Of a stretch of 64,000 nt of DNA, positions 36,101-46,934 are shown piece by piece (within the stretch, counting starts at the first letter, position 1; each line of letters starts with the position of its first letter). This stretch comes from Cryphonectria parasitica EP155. Its lineage: Eukaryota; Ascomycota; Sordariomycetes; Diaporthales; Cryphonectriaceae. The notes beneath the pieces were generated by a model, which searched no databases, was not told where the DNA came from, and saw only the letters and a list, made by a program, of their open reading frames with translations. The stretch covers positions 2,232,001 to 2,296,000 of the forward strand of contig NW_024468912.1 in NCBI RefSeq assembly GCF_011745365.1. Reading direction: 5' to 3'. The translations under genes were made by a program, and so were the position numbers.

Positions 36101-36930
36101 ACGCCAAAAGCCGAGGGGGTTGCATTGCCGCATGGACAAAAGGAACCTGTAACCTTGTTATCACTACGATACACACATGTCAAAGTACACTATGTACATA
36201 GCACTGTGTTCGTGGTACGTACATGCATACACATAGTAGTCTCTTGATACATAGTAAGAGGCAGCATTCAGGCGCTTATCTCTCATATGAAACCCAAGAC
36301 CTCCAAGTACCATGCCGCCGCCTCCCAATGTCCCTTCTGTGAAGAGACTATTCCGGACCCTCGACGGATAGGCAAGATGTGTGCCGCAAAAGAGACCTCG
36401 GTAGAGAATCCTAGCATTAGGACAAACGCACAAGCTCTCGGCACGGTCCTATGAAGCCTGCACTGGCAGCCTCGGCGGCAGCCAACATAACCGATTACGC
36501 ATTTTCGAGTGCGTGGTTGTACAGTACACACCACACTGTTCGCTGAGGGACGGCACGCGGATATACTCGTCTTGGCCAAGCCTACAGGATGGTACGCAAT
36601 CAAGAATATTCATGTTCCTGTGTTCGCTCTGGATTTGTGCACTGCACCGGATGCTAGAAACTGAAGCACGCTGCCCCCAGAAGTCCACCCTGTTATTCAT
36701 TGCACACCCTCCCTCATCCGGAACGCCTTTAATGATATCTCTCCCAGGGCTCCAAGCCCATTTCTTTTGCCTCGGTGTGAATATTGTCATATTCGTCGCT
36801 GGAAGCACCTAATCATGTAAACGTATCGGCCTTGCCATGTGCAGGGACAGGAATGAGCATAAGCCATGCCCACTGCCGCTGGCCCAAAAGGAAAAGACTG
36901 CGTGCGGTCTCAGGTGTCAGATGTTGTGTT
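33186..36930. other. Long intergenic region upstream of facA
   Basis: Holds the facA promoter at its left and the 3' side of the RFC subunit gene at its right. No coding exon is supported. Repeats seen: CGCA/CA repeat 34813-34842, CTCGCC hexamer repeat about 34858-34883, runs of C near 35335-35365, and dense copies of a TGTACATAGTAC-like motif (33781-33796, 34651-34675, 35522-35540, 35901-35911, 36185-36255). Many ORFs here overlap on both strands with no family features. Confidence 0.55.
34813..34883. repeat. Simple repeats: (CGCA/CA)n and (CTCGCC)n
   Basis: CGCA then CA units at 34813-34842, followed shortly by four CTCGCC-type hexamers at about 34858-34883. Non-coding location between facA and the RFC gene. 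Confidence 0.85.
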
Positions 36931-38143
36931 CTAAAAATCCATCTCCATAAGATAAATCTCCAAGATTCTCATAAACTTGGCGACAAACGCCTCGAGGTGA
37001 AAAATGACTTTGGTGCCCGTCTTGATTCGGTGCTCGTAGAACGCCGACCACTTGATGACATCGCCCTTCAAGGCCTCGTCGATTTTGGGAACAAGCTTGA
37101 ACGTGAGGGTCTTGAGGATGGTTGTGGCTGGGATGCAGTGCGTGAGGAGATCGTAAAGCTTCGCCCGCACAACCAAGATCTGCGCGGGCGTATGCTCTTG
37201 CATCATTTCCCTCGCAATCTGTTCAATGAGTGCTTCCCAGTCGGGCGGTGGTATTGGTGTTGTGTTGGTAACCTTTTCACTACAGCAGTAACTCGATCAG
37301 CACAAAAGCTCTTCCAAATGTGTCGTCTGAGCGTGAGTTCGCGAGTTGTCGGAACACCTACTTCTGCGCGTGGACCGCCTCATACATTAGCAAGGCTCTT
37401 CGAAGATTGCGTCCACTTTCCTCTGCTATCCTCTGGTGCAAGCCCTCCACCACCGGCCAGTTCTCCCTTTTCGCGGACAGAGCCAGGACCTCGCAGATCT
37501 CCGCATGCGTCGGCGCTGCGACTCGTACCAACAGCGTGCGCGAGCGGATCGGCGCAATGATGTTGGCTGTCGAGTTTGCCAGAAGGATGAGGCGTAGGTT
37601 GGGGCTGTATTTCTCCATGGTCCTCCTGAGCGCAGCCTGCGCGTCGCGCGTCAGGTGGTCCGCCTCATTGATCACGACAACCTTGAACCGCTGCTTCGCT
37701 GCCGTGTCCACCTGCTGTGTCTGCGCGACCTCCTTCAGAAGGTCCTGAACCACTACACGGTCGTAGTTGCCCACATCGCTGGGAGTGATCTCGAGATGAT
37801 ATACGGACGCAACTATATTGAACTCGAGCTTACGGTTGGAGGTGGTCTGGAATACGCGCGCGTCGATCTTAATCTTCTCGACGCCGGGGCCGAAGAGCTC
37901 CTTCAGCGTCGCAACGATACGGGTCTTCTTGCCAGCGCCGGAGGGTCCGTAGACGAGGAGATGTGGAAAGTCTCCGCTTTGGGCCTGTAGGAAATATTGG
38001 CGTCAGTTAGGTCTACTGAGGCCTTGATATATCAAGGGTTGGGTAGGAGCACATACGAGCGACTTGAGGCGCTCGGAAAGCTCTGGGTGGTAGGTGAGTT
38101 GATCCAGAGATCTAGGCCGGTGTTTGTCGACGATCAATGCCAT
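36931..38143 (-). CDS. rfc5: Replication factor C small subunit (yeast Rfc5 / human RFC3 type)
   Basis: Three exons, 38143-38057, 37984-37362 and 37279-36931, giving 352 aa. It is one of the four small subunits of the RFC clamp loader that opens and loads PCNA at primer ends. It begins MALIVDKHRPRSLDQLTYH. The Walker A box is GPSGAGKKT, the double-Lys form that marks the Rfc5/human RFC3 branch; Walker B is VINEADHL; ALRRTMEKYS and IRSRTLLVRV follow. The last exon encodes the C-terminal collar helices (ILVVRAKLYDLLTHCIP, FVAKFMRILE). Two MCB boxes lie 133 and 153 bp upstream of the ATG. The large subunit gene rfc1 starts 1.9 kb away. The family is certain and the exon joins are well fixed by motif continuity. 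Confidence 0.95.
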
Positions 38144-38877
38144 CTTGACTGCGCCCTCGAACAGAGTCAAACAAAGAGGACACTGCCGATTGCTTGGGCG
38201 CCCAGTCAATGTGGAAGTTGCTGATGGGGTTGGGTAATTTGAGTAGGAGAGGTGCCGCCTGGGTGACGGACCCAGACGCGTCGGACCCCACCTAGACGCG
38301 TTCTGCTGAGGAGAAGACTTAATTGAGTGCTGCACGCCCTAACCCTCGTATTGGGAACCCATTGAGGTACCACCACAACTGGCCTCAGAATTTAAAAAGA
38401 ACAATACACAGATTCATAATCCGGCACAGCTAGCATCCAAAAAAAAATTTGTTGTACGTGATCTCATGCGAAAGAAGAAAAAATAATTTGGTGCCTCCGG
38501 CCTGTACAGATGGTCAAATTATTGCTGAGGAGCAGTAACGAGCACTGCGCTCCCTAATTGACAGTCTATGACACCCAAATGCCCTGAAGTAAGCTTGAAG
38601 ATATGAAAGGCTGGCCCTTGTTTGCAAATCTTAAGTCTCTTTGCTTGTTCGTAAATTCTCGGGTATTAATGAACGGTAGACGTCTTGAGAACATATCCGA
38701 CTCAGCCGCTCGTCCTCTTCGTCGAGCGCTGAGTGTGTATACGTCTTTGCAGATCACAGTTCTAGGCATCCACCGCCTGAGCATGCCCCATTCTTTAGCA
38801 TGGAACAAAAGTCGCCCAGGTCCCAAATATATACATTGTGCAGCCGTATTATGCATCCAACTCGGATCCTGCTATTC
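38144..38877. other. Intergenic, rfc5 promoter and mrpl16 3' side
   Basis: Carries the promoter of the minus-strand rfc5 gene, with two MCB boxes listed separately, and the 3' region of mrpl16. No other gene is seen. Confidence 0.6.
38276..38301. promoter_or_regulatory. Two MluI cell-cycle boxes upstream of rfc5
   Basis: Two perfect ACGCGT palindromes at 38276-38281 and 38296-38301, each within the longer AGACGCGT and spaced exactly 20 bp start to start. They lie 133-158 bp upstream of the rfc5 ATG. ACGCGT is the binding site of the MBF (Mbp1/Swi6-type) factor that drives G1/S transcription of DNA replication genes in fungi. Sequence match is direct; function is inferred. Confidence 0.7.
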
Positions 38878-39654
38878 CTACGATGGTGGAGGGACTGAAG
38901 ACGGGGTTGTTGTCGCTGCTGGGGTGACCTCTGGCTTCTCTGCTGTGGGCAACTGCTTCCAAGGTCGCTTGAGATCATCAATTGTGACCCCTTTCAGCTT
39001 CGTGATGCCGACGACTGGGGGCTCTCCCTTCTTAATGAACTCGTACTGGCCTGGCAGCTTGTTCCCCGCAAGACGGAAGGCATCTCTAACAACTTGCTCG
39101 TGAAGTGCTCCTCTTATCTCGAAGATCACCCTATTGACCGCCACTCTGGTTGCCCAATGATCAAAGGATCCCTTTCCCTTGCCCATACGCATCTAACAGT
39201 CTCGTTAGCCATCATAGATCCATTGCCCGGACGGAGACAAGTGACCCACCTCGTTTCCGCTAACATAGACGCCAATATTGCAGTTGACCCTTGTGTATAA
39301 TCGATATCTCTGCCCTCGCAATCTCTGCTTTATGGTGGTTTCCGCAAGCTTAAGCTGTGCTGCACTGATCCTCCTGTGGTGGTCGACCATCCGCAGGCCG
39401 TAGTCCCCAATCATGATTGTCGTGCCCTTCACCGAACCACCCGTAGCCACTCTTGGTCTGCCCTTCTGCATCTTCTTGGTCCGATCGATGAATGGTTCCA
39501 GCCATGAGCCCAGCTGGGGCGCTGTCGAGGTGAACGTTCTGACATGTGGGGCTAGACTGGCCGTTCTTGCGGCGTTCAAGGAGAGTGTTGGTGTGGCGGC
39601 AGATATCCGCAGCCCTTGTAGGGCACTCAAGATCGATGAGCCTTGGCGATTCAT
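38878..39654 (-). CDS. mrpl16: Mitochondrial large-subunit ribosomal protein L16 (uL16m)
   Basis: Two exons, 39654-39250 and 39192-38878, giving 239 aa. The first 50 residues are Arg/Ser/Ala-rich without acids, a mitochondrial presequence (SAATPTLSLNAARTASLAPH). The mature part is the L16 family: GYDYGLRM-like IGDYGLRMVDHHRRISAAQL, an RGQRYRLYTRV stretch, and the signature RMGKGKGSFDHWATRV starting the second exon. It binds the central region of the large rRNA near the peptidyl-transferase and tRNA entry sites in mitoribosomes. The tail is extended with Ala/Thr/Pro. The gene is divergent from rfc1, sharing a 380-bp promoter. The start ATG precedes the presequence directly. Confidence 0.93.
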
Positions 39655-40034
39655 CTCTTCTTGGAATTCGGCGTCGCAAGAGGTGTCTAAGTTGTGGTGT
39701 CGCTCGGACTCGGGAACGCCTTCCGATCAGGTAGCTCTTAGAAAAAACGTTAGGCAGGCAAGACAGGGTCTTGGTGGCCCGAGCTTTTTACGTATGAGCC
39801 TTGCCTGAGCTGCCTAAGTAGCCCCACTTTAAAGTAGACTTACCTCCCATCAACGCGTCGCGCGCGTCTTGTCAGTTACGCCTGCATCTTTGACGACGCA
39901 CCCACCTCCATGCAACTTCTTTCCTTCTCGATTGACTGGTTGGCTTGCACCACCAACTTGACCCCTACACTTGTGAAATCTTTTAGGAAGTTCAGATCAG
40001 ATCATTTCAGTTGTGGTGTCCAGCTGATCTCAAA
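39655..40034. other. Shared divergent promoter, mrpl16 and rfc1
   Basis: A 380-bp spacer that must carry both promoters. It contains one MCB box (separate entry) and CT-rich tracts ahead of the rfc1 start. No gene seen. Confidence 0.65.
39853..39858. promoter_or_regulatory. MluI cell-cycle box upstream of rfc1
   Basis: A perfect ACGCGT, followed by CGCGCGTC, 177 bp upstream of the rfc1 ATG. It is the same element found twice ahead of rfc5. It also lies 199 bp from the mrpl16 start on the other strand. Confidence 0.6.
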
Positions 40035-43000
40035 ATGCCCGACATTCGAAACTTCTTCACCCCCAAAGGAGGGGCAGCCTCCGCAAAGCCACCAGTGCCG
40101 AAGAAAGAAGAACCTCCTAAGAAGGGCCGGGGCAGACCTCGCAAGATCATTGAAGATAGCGATGAAGATGATGAGCCTGCTGAAAAGCCCAAAGCTACGG
40201 CAGCAAAGGCAGCACCAAAGTCGACACCCAAGAAAAAGGCCGCTGCTTCCGAGTCACTAAAAGGCAAAGAGATCTCTGCAGACGATTACTTTTCATCTAC
40301 CAACTCGAAGAAAGCGAAGACTCAAACCACCCCCAGTAAACCTACCATGCAGGCACCACTCCGTCAGAGCCCTAGAAACAAGGCTACGGTATCCCCGGTG
40401 AATGCGAAACGTGCGGTCAGAGCGAGACCGACGGCGTCTTACACCAAAACCACAACGCACGATGACGAGGATGCATATATGGAGGACGGTGACGAGGATG
40501 GAGATGACATCTTTGCTGCAGATGTAAAGGGCCGCAACAAGAGGAAGAATGACGAATATGCGGAGGAGGACAGCGAGGAGGAGGTTTTACCCAAGCCGAA
40601 GCGAATCGCTTCCCGGGCCAAGACTTCAAAGGCTCACGTGTCCGAGAGTGAAGAAGATGACTTCAAGCCTGTATCGAAGAAAGCTACGAGCACTTCTAAG
40701 AAGCGCAAATCACCACAGTCTGACGATGATGACGAGCCCGAGGCAACGCCGCGAAAGAAAGCGGCTGCATCGAAGCCTCGCGCCCCAAGGAAGAAGAAGG
40801 AACCGGAAACGGAAGATGCAGACTTCCAGGCGCTCCTGAACTCCGTGCCCACGGTCAGGCCACCCACCCCACCGCCTAAAGACCCAAATGCCAAATTTGA
40901 CTGGCACAAAGCTGGTGGTAATTCTGGTCCTCCTCCGATGGAGGGCGCGGCTGAGATCCCCGAGGGCGCCGATGGCTGTCTCACTGGCATGACATTCGTT
41001 TTCACTGGCCAGCTTAAAACGATCGGCCGGGACGATGGCCAAGCTTTAGTCAAGCGTTACGGAGGCAAGGTCACAGGAATGCCCAGCAGCAAGACGACTT
41101 TTGTGGTGCTTGGTGACGACGCCGGCCCGTCCAAATTGAAGAAGATCAAGGACCTCGGTATCAAGACTATTGACGACAACGGTCTGTTCGACTTAATTCG
41201 CAGAGCGCCCGCGAATGGTGGATCTGGCAAGAATGCGGAGAAACTCAAGGAGAAACAAGAGGCAGACAAGAAAAAGGTGCAACAGGCAGCCGCCGAGCTC
41301 GAGAAAGAAGAGAAGGCACTCCGTGCCGAAGCTGAGAAAACTCGCAAAGCTGCTGCTGCTCGAGGCGTCACTGCGCCAAAGCCTGTTGCTGCCGACGCAC
41401 AGCTGTGGACTACCAAATATGCCCCTACACAACTAGCCCACATCTGTGGAAACAAGACCAATGTCGAGAAGATACAGAGCTGGCTGCAAGCTTGGCCCAA
41501 GAACCGAAAGTACGATTTTCAGAGGCGCGGCGCGGACGGCATGGGTGGCGTCCGGGCAATCATCCTGTCTGGCCCTCCAGGCATCGGCAAAACGACTGCC
41601 GCACATCTCGCAGCCAAGCTTGCAGGTTTTGATGTCATTGAGAGCAATGCCAGTGATACCCGCAGCAAGAAGTTGGTGGAGAACGGAGTCAGCGACATCA
41701 TGGACAACACATCTCTGCTTGGGTACTTTGCAGGCGATGGAAAGAAGCTTGAGAATGCCAAGAAAAACATTGTCCTGATCATGGACGAGGTTGATGGCAT
41801 GTCAGCAGGTGACCGGGGCGGCGTTGGCGCGTTGGCCAAGTTCTGCAAGAAGACCGAGGTACCCTTGATCCTGATCTGCAACGAACGGAGGCTGCCCAAG
41901 ATGAAGCCATTTGATCACGTTACCTACGATATCCAGTTCAGACGGCCTACCGTGGATCAGGTTCGCTCACGGATCATGACCATCTGCCACCGAGAGGGCC
42001 TCAAGCTACCCGTCCAGGTTGTTGACGCTCTCATCGAGGGCAGCAACAAGGACATCAGACAGATCATCAACATGCTCTCCACTATCAAACTCGATCAAAC
42101 AGCCATGGACTTTGACCAAAGCAAGTCCATGTCTAAGGCGTGGGAGAAGCATGTCATACTGAAGCCATGGGACATTTGCCAGAAATTGCTTGGTGGCAAT
42201 TTGTTCAACCCAGCGAGCAAAGCGACCCTGAATGACAAGATCGAGTTGTATTTCAACGACCACGAGTTCAGTTATCTGATGATCCAGGAGAACTATCTCA
42301 AGGCCAAACCGGCGGGTCTAAGCGGCAAGGGATATAACAAGCGAGAGGAGAACCTGAAGTATCTGGAGCTCGTGGATCAAGCGGCTGAGAGCATCAGCGA
42401 TGGCGATCTCGTAGATAAGATGATCCACGGTTCGCAGCAACAATGGAGCCTCATGCCCACACACGCGGTATTCAGCACTGTCCGACCTGCGAGCTTCGTG
42501 TCTGGTAGCATGATTGGCTCCAATTTCACCTCGTGGCTTGGCAACAATAGCAAGCAAGGCAAGCTCGGTCGCTTCACTCGTGAGATCCACTCTCACATGC
42601 GGCTCAAATCTTCTGGAGACGCAAATGAGATCCGTCAGCAGTACCTACCTGTTCTCTGGTACCAGCTCATCAAACGCCTGTCATTCGAGGGCAAGGACTG
42701 CGTTGGGGACGTCATCAATCTCATGGACAGCTACTACTTGACAAGGGAAGACTTCGACGCTATCAAAGAGCTCGGCGTTGGGCCGCAGGCTGAGAGCCTG
42801 GTCGAAATTGAACCGCAGACCAAGTCCGCCTTCACGAGGGTGTAAGTGAATCAGCCTGCCGTGACGGTCGACACTGAGCTGACTATTGCAGGTATAATTC
42901 TATGTCTCATCCGGTACCTTTCATGAAGGCCAGCAGCGTTGCCGAGCCGAAGAAGGCAAGCAAAGAGGTGCCCGACATCGAAGATGCCATAGATGCAGAC

Positions 43001-43219
43001 GATGACGAAGCCGACCTTGCCGAGCCCGTAGACGACGACGACGACGACGAGATCGATCTCAAGAAGGACAAATATATCAAGAAGCCCAAGGCTAAGGCTA
43101 AGCGAGTGCCCAAGAAGAAGGCGGCTGATGAGGTCGACGAACTGGATGATGGTGCTGAGAAGACCCAAAAGGGTCGTGGCAAAGGAAAGGCTGCTGCCAA
43201 AGGTAAGGCGAAGAAATAA
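40035..43219 (+). CDS. rfc1: Replication factor C large subunit Rfc1
   Basis: Two exons, 40035-42841 and 42892-43219, giving 1044 aa; the join reads FTRVYNSMSHPVPFMKASS. It is the large ATPase subunit of the RFC clamp loader. Parts in order: N-terminal PCNA-interaction-like MPDIRNFFTPK; a long Lys/Glu/Ser-rich disordered region; a BRCT domain (about 315-395, starting LTGMTFVFTGQLKTIGRD); a charged coiled stretch (about 400-455); the AAA+ module with Walker A GPPGIGKT (513-520) and Walker B LIMDEVDG (DEVD at 584-587), sensor-1 ICNERR; the Rfc1-specific C-terminal domain; and a basic KKPKAKAKRVPKKK tail encoded by the second exon. The real start is the ATG at MPDIRNFF, as in yeast; upstream in-frame codons lack support. 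An MCB box lies in its promoter. Confidence 0.97.
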
Positions 43220-43755
43220 TCCCAACCTCGCAAGTGGGAAGGCGGTTTAGGTCACAGGTGGTCAGTTTTCTGCAACAATACCTGGTATGAGACGGTTGTC
43301 ATTTGCCTTGAGATCATTTTCCCATTAGCAGGCGTGGCTTTCCGAGCATGCGTGACATGCGTCTCAAACAAACTATTTTGGGCTTGCTGGAGGTATTCTT
43401 TATGACTAGGATGGTTGTTGAAAGGGATGGCACTCGTGTAGAGCACGCCTTTGTTGAACAAAACCTCAGACTCACATGTCTGCAAATGATGAGCCAGTAG
43501 ATAGCCTAAACATCATCTAAGAAATGGAGATAGCATCCCATGATAGGCCTGCTTTGTGTCTTATGAGCATGATGATACACACCTCAATGTTGGACACTGT
43601 TAGTGGCTTTGAAAGAGGCCTCTGTTTCGACTGAAGTATACCTATCCCTTTGCTGTTCAATTTTCTAACAAGCCTCACTTGAGCTCGACGCCTCTGTCGA
43701 CAGCTCCCACACTTTTGTATTATGTAGCCCCGTCAAATACCCAACTGCACAAAGT
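43220..43755. other. Intergenic
   Basis: Between the stop of rfc1 and the proposed start of an unknown gene on the same strand. A short CTT/GTT-rich area near 43660 could be the downstream promoter. No gene is recognised, although an extra 5' exon of the next gene cannot be excluded. Confidence 0.5.
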
Positions 43756-45663
43756 ATGGCTGGCTCTCTTCCCAATGGGAGTGATGTTTTCACTACTGCG
43801 TCAACATCAAACAACTCTACTTCCATTTCTGGTCAACATAGCTTGATACAAACGCCGTCTTCTCGTACTGCCTCTTCTGCAAAGGCGCCACATCTTAACG
43901 CCAACATGTATTCGAAGCACCGGTATAGGTCGGACTGCGTTCAACCAGCGCCCTATGAGGAAATGTCCGCAAGAAAGGGTCGCCAGAACGGCAAGCAAGG
44001 CACGCGTTATCCCCAGGAGCTGACTGTATGCAACTCACATTTTTCTTTCTGACACTCGCTTTCAGACGCCGCGGTTGGCATAGTTTTCCCCGGGTGCTCC
44101 AAGGGAAAGGACCACGCGAAGAAGTGGGACATGACAACGTCAACGATGCAGGCTTATATTGCCATGCGAGGACCAGGTGCAGATGTCGAGGACCCTTTAC
44201 TGAGCTGGATAGGCATGCAGGACAAGAAAAATGCAAAGTCTGAAGTGGGAGTGTCTGGGTACGTTTTCGCATCCCTCGAGGTTACGACGATTTCAATGGC
44301 TTACAAGTAAAACACGTCCCAGCATGTTCGACGATATCACAGGGTCCATCAAAGAGAAGTGCGCATGGGATGCTCATGGCCCAACACAATACACCGAGGA
44401 GGAACGTCGCGCCGTATTTCAGTACATGCGCCCCAAGATCAAGCACCTCAAGGTCCCTAAGTCATTCGATCGCGACGAGCTGGAGGCGATCTGGCAGAAC
44501 CGTGAAAAGCAGAGCGACGGTTGGCACAAGTATGCTGCTAGCGAGGTCTCGGACGATGAGGGCGATCCCTCCAATGGTCGGATATCTCCTTGCACCTTTG
44601 CGCACTGGGCTCAGGGCGCAAAGCGATGGGATGCGCCTGGAGACAAGTATCAGTCAATATGGGAGACTCGAAAGACCTACAAGCTACCCGTAAGCAGTGA
44701 TCTCACAGCTTGGAAGGCGTCGCATAGATCATACTTACAACGAAGTCTAGGAGGAGCGCCAGCGACCCCCATCTCCAAACACAATCAAGCCACGAGACCC
44801 GAAGTTTCGCGATCGCCAAGCTCAGATTGACGAGGATGACGGCCAACCCCTCTCTGCGGCCTGCAGCGAGTATGCGAAGACTCAGCCGTCTATCGTCTGG
44901 TCTCCCCCACGTGAGCAAAAACGAACTACTTGTCGCACACGTTGTCCAATTGGCTGCCCTGTACTGATCTTTAGAGGACAGCTATGAAGGCAACTCTCCC
45001 TTACGACTTCTACAACCGGAAAATAGATCGCATGGATCCCGAGCTGGCTAAAGCTTTACGCGAGGGCATCACCCACACCGTGCCGTCCTTTGGGGTCGGG
45101 TCTACCGAGGACGTCCAAAATTTCAGCCGCGTCAGTCTCCTTGCCTACAATATTACTTCCCACTTCGAAACGTATCCTCTAACATTCAGCTTGGTTCATC
45201 TCAGTTCGCTGTTGAGAGCGTCGTCGAGAAGTACTGGGGCCTTGACCAGATGAACGCCATTCTTGCAGACAAGCACAAAGAACTTGCGTTTCTCCAGTAC
45301 AACGAGGAGCAGGTGAACTTGATCAACGAAGACTACCGGCATAAGGTGCGCCGTCTGAAGCATGAGAACCGCAAACTGGGCGACTGTCTGGCGCTGCAGC
45401 AAAATATGCGCAACCGACGTATTCTCAAGTCCGTCGACCGGCACATTCGCAGTCTGGAATACGAGAGCAAGGCCAAGCTCGCCGAGGTCAAGGCCCGGTA
45501 TAAGGAAAACGAGCAGCTTCGCAACGAATACGCGAACATGCAGGATTACCAGAAGAAGCTGCTCGTCGTGCTCGGCAAGGAGACGCCTGAGGAGGTGTTC
45601 AAGATGTTCCCCCACGTCTGGGAGCCATTGGAAGTGAGGAAGAACCGCCGCAATTTCTCTTGA
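43756..45663 (+). CDS. Uncharacterised fungal protein with C-terminal coiled coil
   Basis: I do not recognise this family. Proposed exons 43756-43990 (uncertain end), 44066-44258, 44308-44689, 44751-44910, 44982-45130, 45205-45663, about 525 aa. Exons 2-6 join cleanly: VSGKTRPSMFDDITGS, YKLPEERQRPPS, SPPPMKATLPYDFYNRK, NFSRFAVESVVEKYWG. Exon 1 (start MAGSLPNGSDVF) fits the rest only with a GC donor at 43991, because the visible GT donor at 44026 gives the wrong phase and a 40-nt intron. The middle has a conserved-looking Trp/Lys-rich region (FDDITGSIKEKCAW, FQYMRPKIKHLKVPKSFDRDE, FAHWAQGAKRWDAP). The last 150 residues are highly charged and helical (QYNEEQVNLINEDYRHKV, RRILKSVDRHIRSLEYESKA), a probable coiled coil. 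No signal or membrane segment. Function unknown. Confidence 0.7.
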
Positions 45664-46125
45664 AAGAAAGAACTTACGTGGAAGAATCAGCATGGTTTTC
45701 CCTCATTCTGGACTGAACCAACTTAGGTACTCGATGAGGGAGAATTCGGCCCAGCACGCAACGATCTTGCGACGCAAATTACGGTTTGGCTGAAGCTCTG
45801 TACGATCACATTGCTGATGCCTAACGTGAGAGGGGCCTTTATGTCTTCCGAAACTATGAAGATTCGGTGCTGTTGGTCTCTATGTACAATGGGTAGTGAT
45901 GCAGATCCTTGACTTTTCAGATCCCGAGAACGACCCTGTGACCAGCCGCGCCATATACTTTTCCGTGATGAGAGAGGAGCATGTATGATCCCGTCCACCC
46001 CAACGCCAATGCCAATCTCTTGTGTGGTTTTCTCGTGAGGCATCCATCACATAAGTAATAGTACAAATGGAACACGAAAAAGGGTAGTTTATCATGTCCG
46101 CTTAAGGTTCGAGAGGGGGGTCTCC
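45664..46125. other. Intergenic, convergent 3' ends
   Basis: Spacer between the stop of the coiled-coil protein gene and the stop of mge1 on the opposite strand. No coding or RNA feature recognised. Confidence 0.6.
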
Positions 46126-46934
46126 CTATTTGTTCTTGACCACGCCCACCTTGGCGGCGCGAAGTACCCGGTTATTGAGCTTGAAGCCCTTCTGCTGGAC
46201 GTAGAATACGGTGTTGTCCTCTTTGCCCTCCTGAGGCGACATGAAGGTTGCCTCGTGCTCGTTGGGGTTGAACTTTTCTCCGGTCGGGTCGAAACGCTCG
46301 AGGCCGTGCTTCTTGATGGTATTCATAAGAATGTCATCGGTCATCTTGAGCCCTTCGTACAGATTCACCAGGTCCTTGAGGTCATCCGACTTCTCATCAG
46401 AGGCCAGCTTGGCTGCTGGCACCATCGAGAGCGCCCTGTCCAGGTTGTCGACGCTGTCGACGAGATCCTTGGCAAAGCTCTGAATGGCGAACTCGCGGGC
46501 GTTCTTCACCTCGCGTTGGGTCCGGTCTTGAAGGTTGCGGAAATCGGCGATAGAGCGGAGACATTTGTCCTAGGCATGGTGTGAGCACAAACTGAGTACG
46601 ACGGGGTGTTACGAAGGCGTGCGCCACCAACCTTCCAGTCTGCGGCCTCCTTCTCCTTGGTTTCTAGCTTCTTCTTGAGCTCTGTGACAGCTGCGTCCTC
46701 GGCTGGCTCAGAGGTGGACTCTGGACTTTCCGCGGACGGCTTGGTCTCTGCATCGCCGTTCTTCTGTTCGTCCTTAACTGCCTCACTGTACCATCTCGCT
46801 GCCGCCGGTTGTATCCTCCGTACTGCGATGGGCGCAACAAAGGTCTGTGGTGGGCAAAAGAGTCGCTGGTTCGCAAGGGAGCGAGATGTCGAGCGAAGGG
46901 CTCTAGAAGGAGCAACGAGGGCTTGTCGGAGCAT
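46126..46934 (-). CDS. mge1: Mitochondrial GrpE-type nucleotide exchange factor Mge1
   Basis: Two exons, 46934-46632 and 46569-46126, giving 248 aa; the join reads EAADWKDKCLRSIADFRNLQDRT. It releases ADP from mitochondrial Hsp70 (Ssc1) during protein import and folding in the matrix. The first 45 residues are a basic presequence (MLRQALVAPSRALRSTSRSL). A Glu-rich linker precedes the long GrpE dimerisation helix (VTELKKKLETKEKEAADW, RTQREVKNAREFAIQSFAKDL). The C-terminal beta domain has the GrpE signature FDPTGEKFNPNEHEATF, VQQKGFKLNNRVLRAAKV. The start is the ATG giving MLRQ; an upstream TTG adds only two residues. It is divergent from rpb3 with a 491-bp shared promoter. Confidence 0.94.

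Noticed and set aside
36784..37560. 258-codon plus-strand ORF
   Set aside because: Antisense to rfc5 exons 2-3; no family features.
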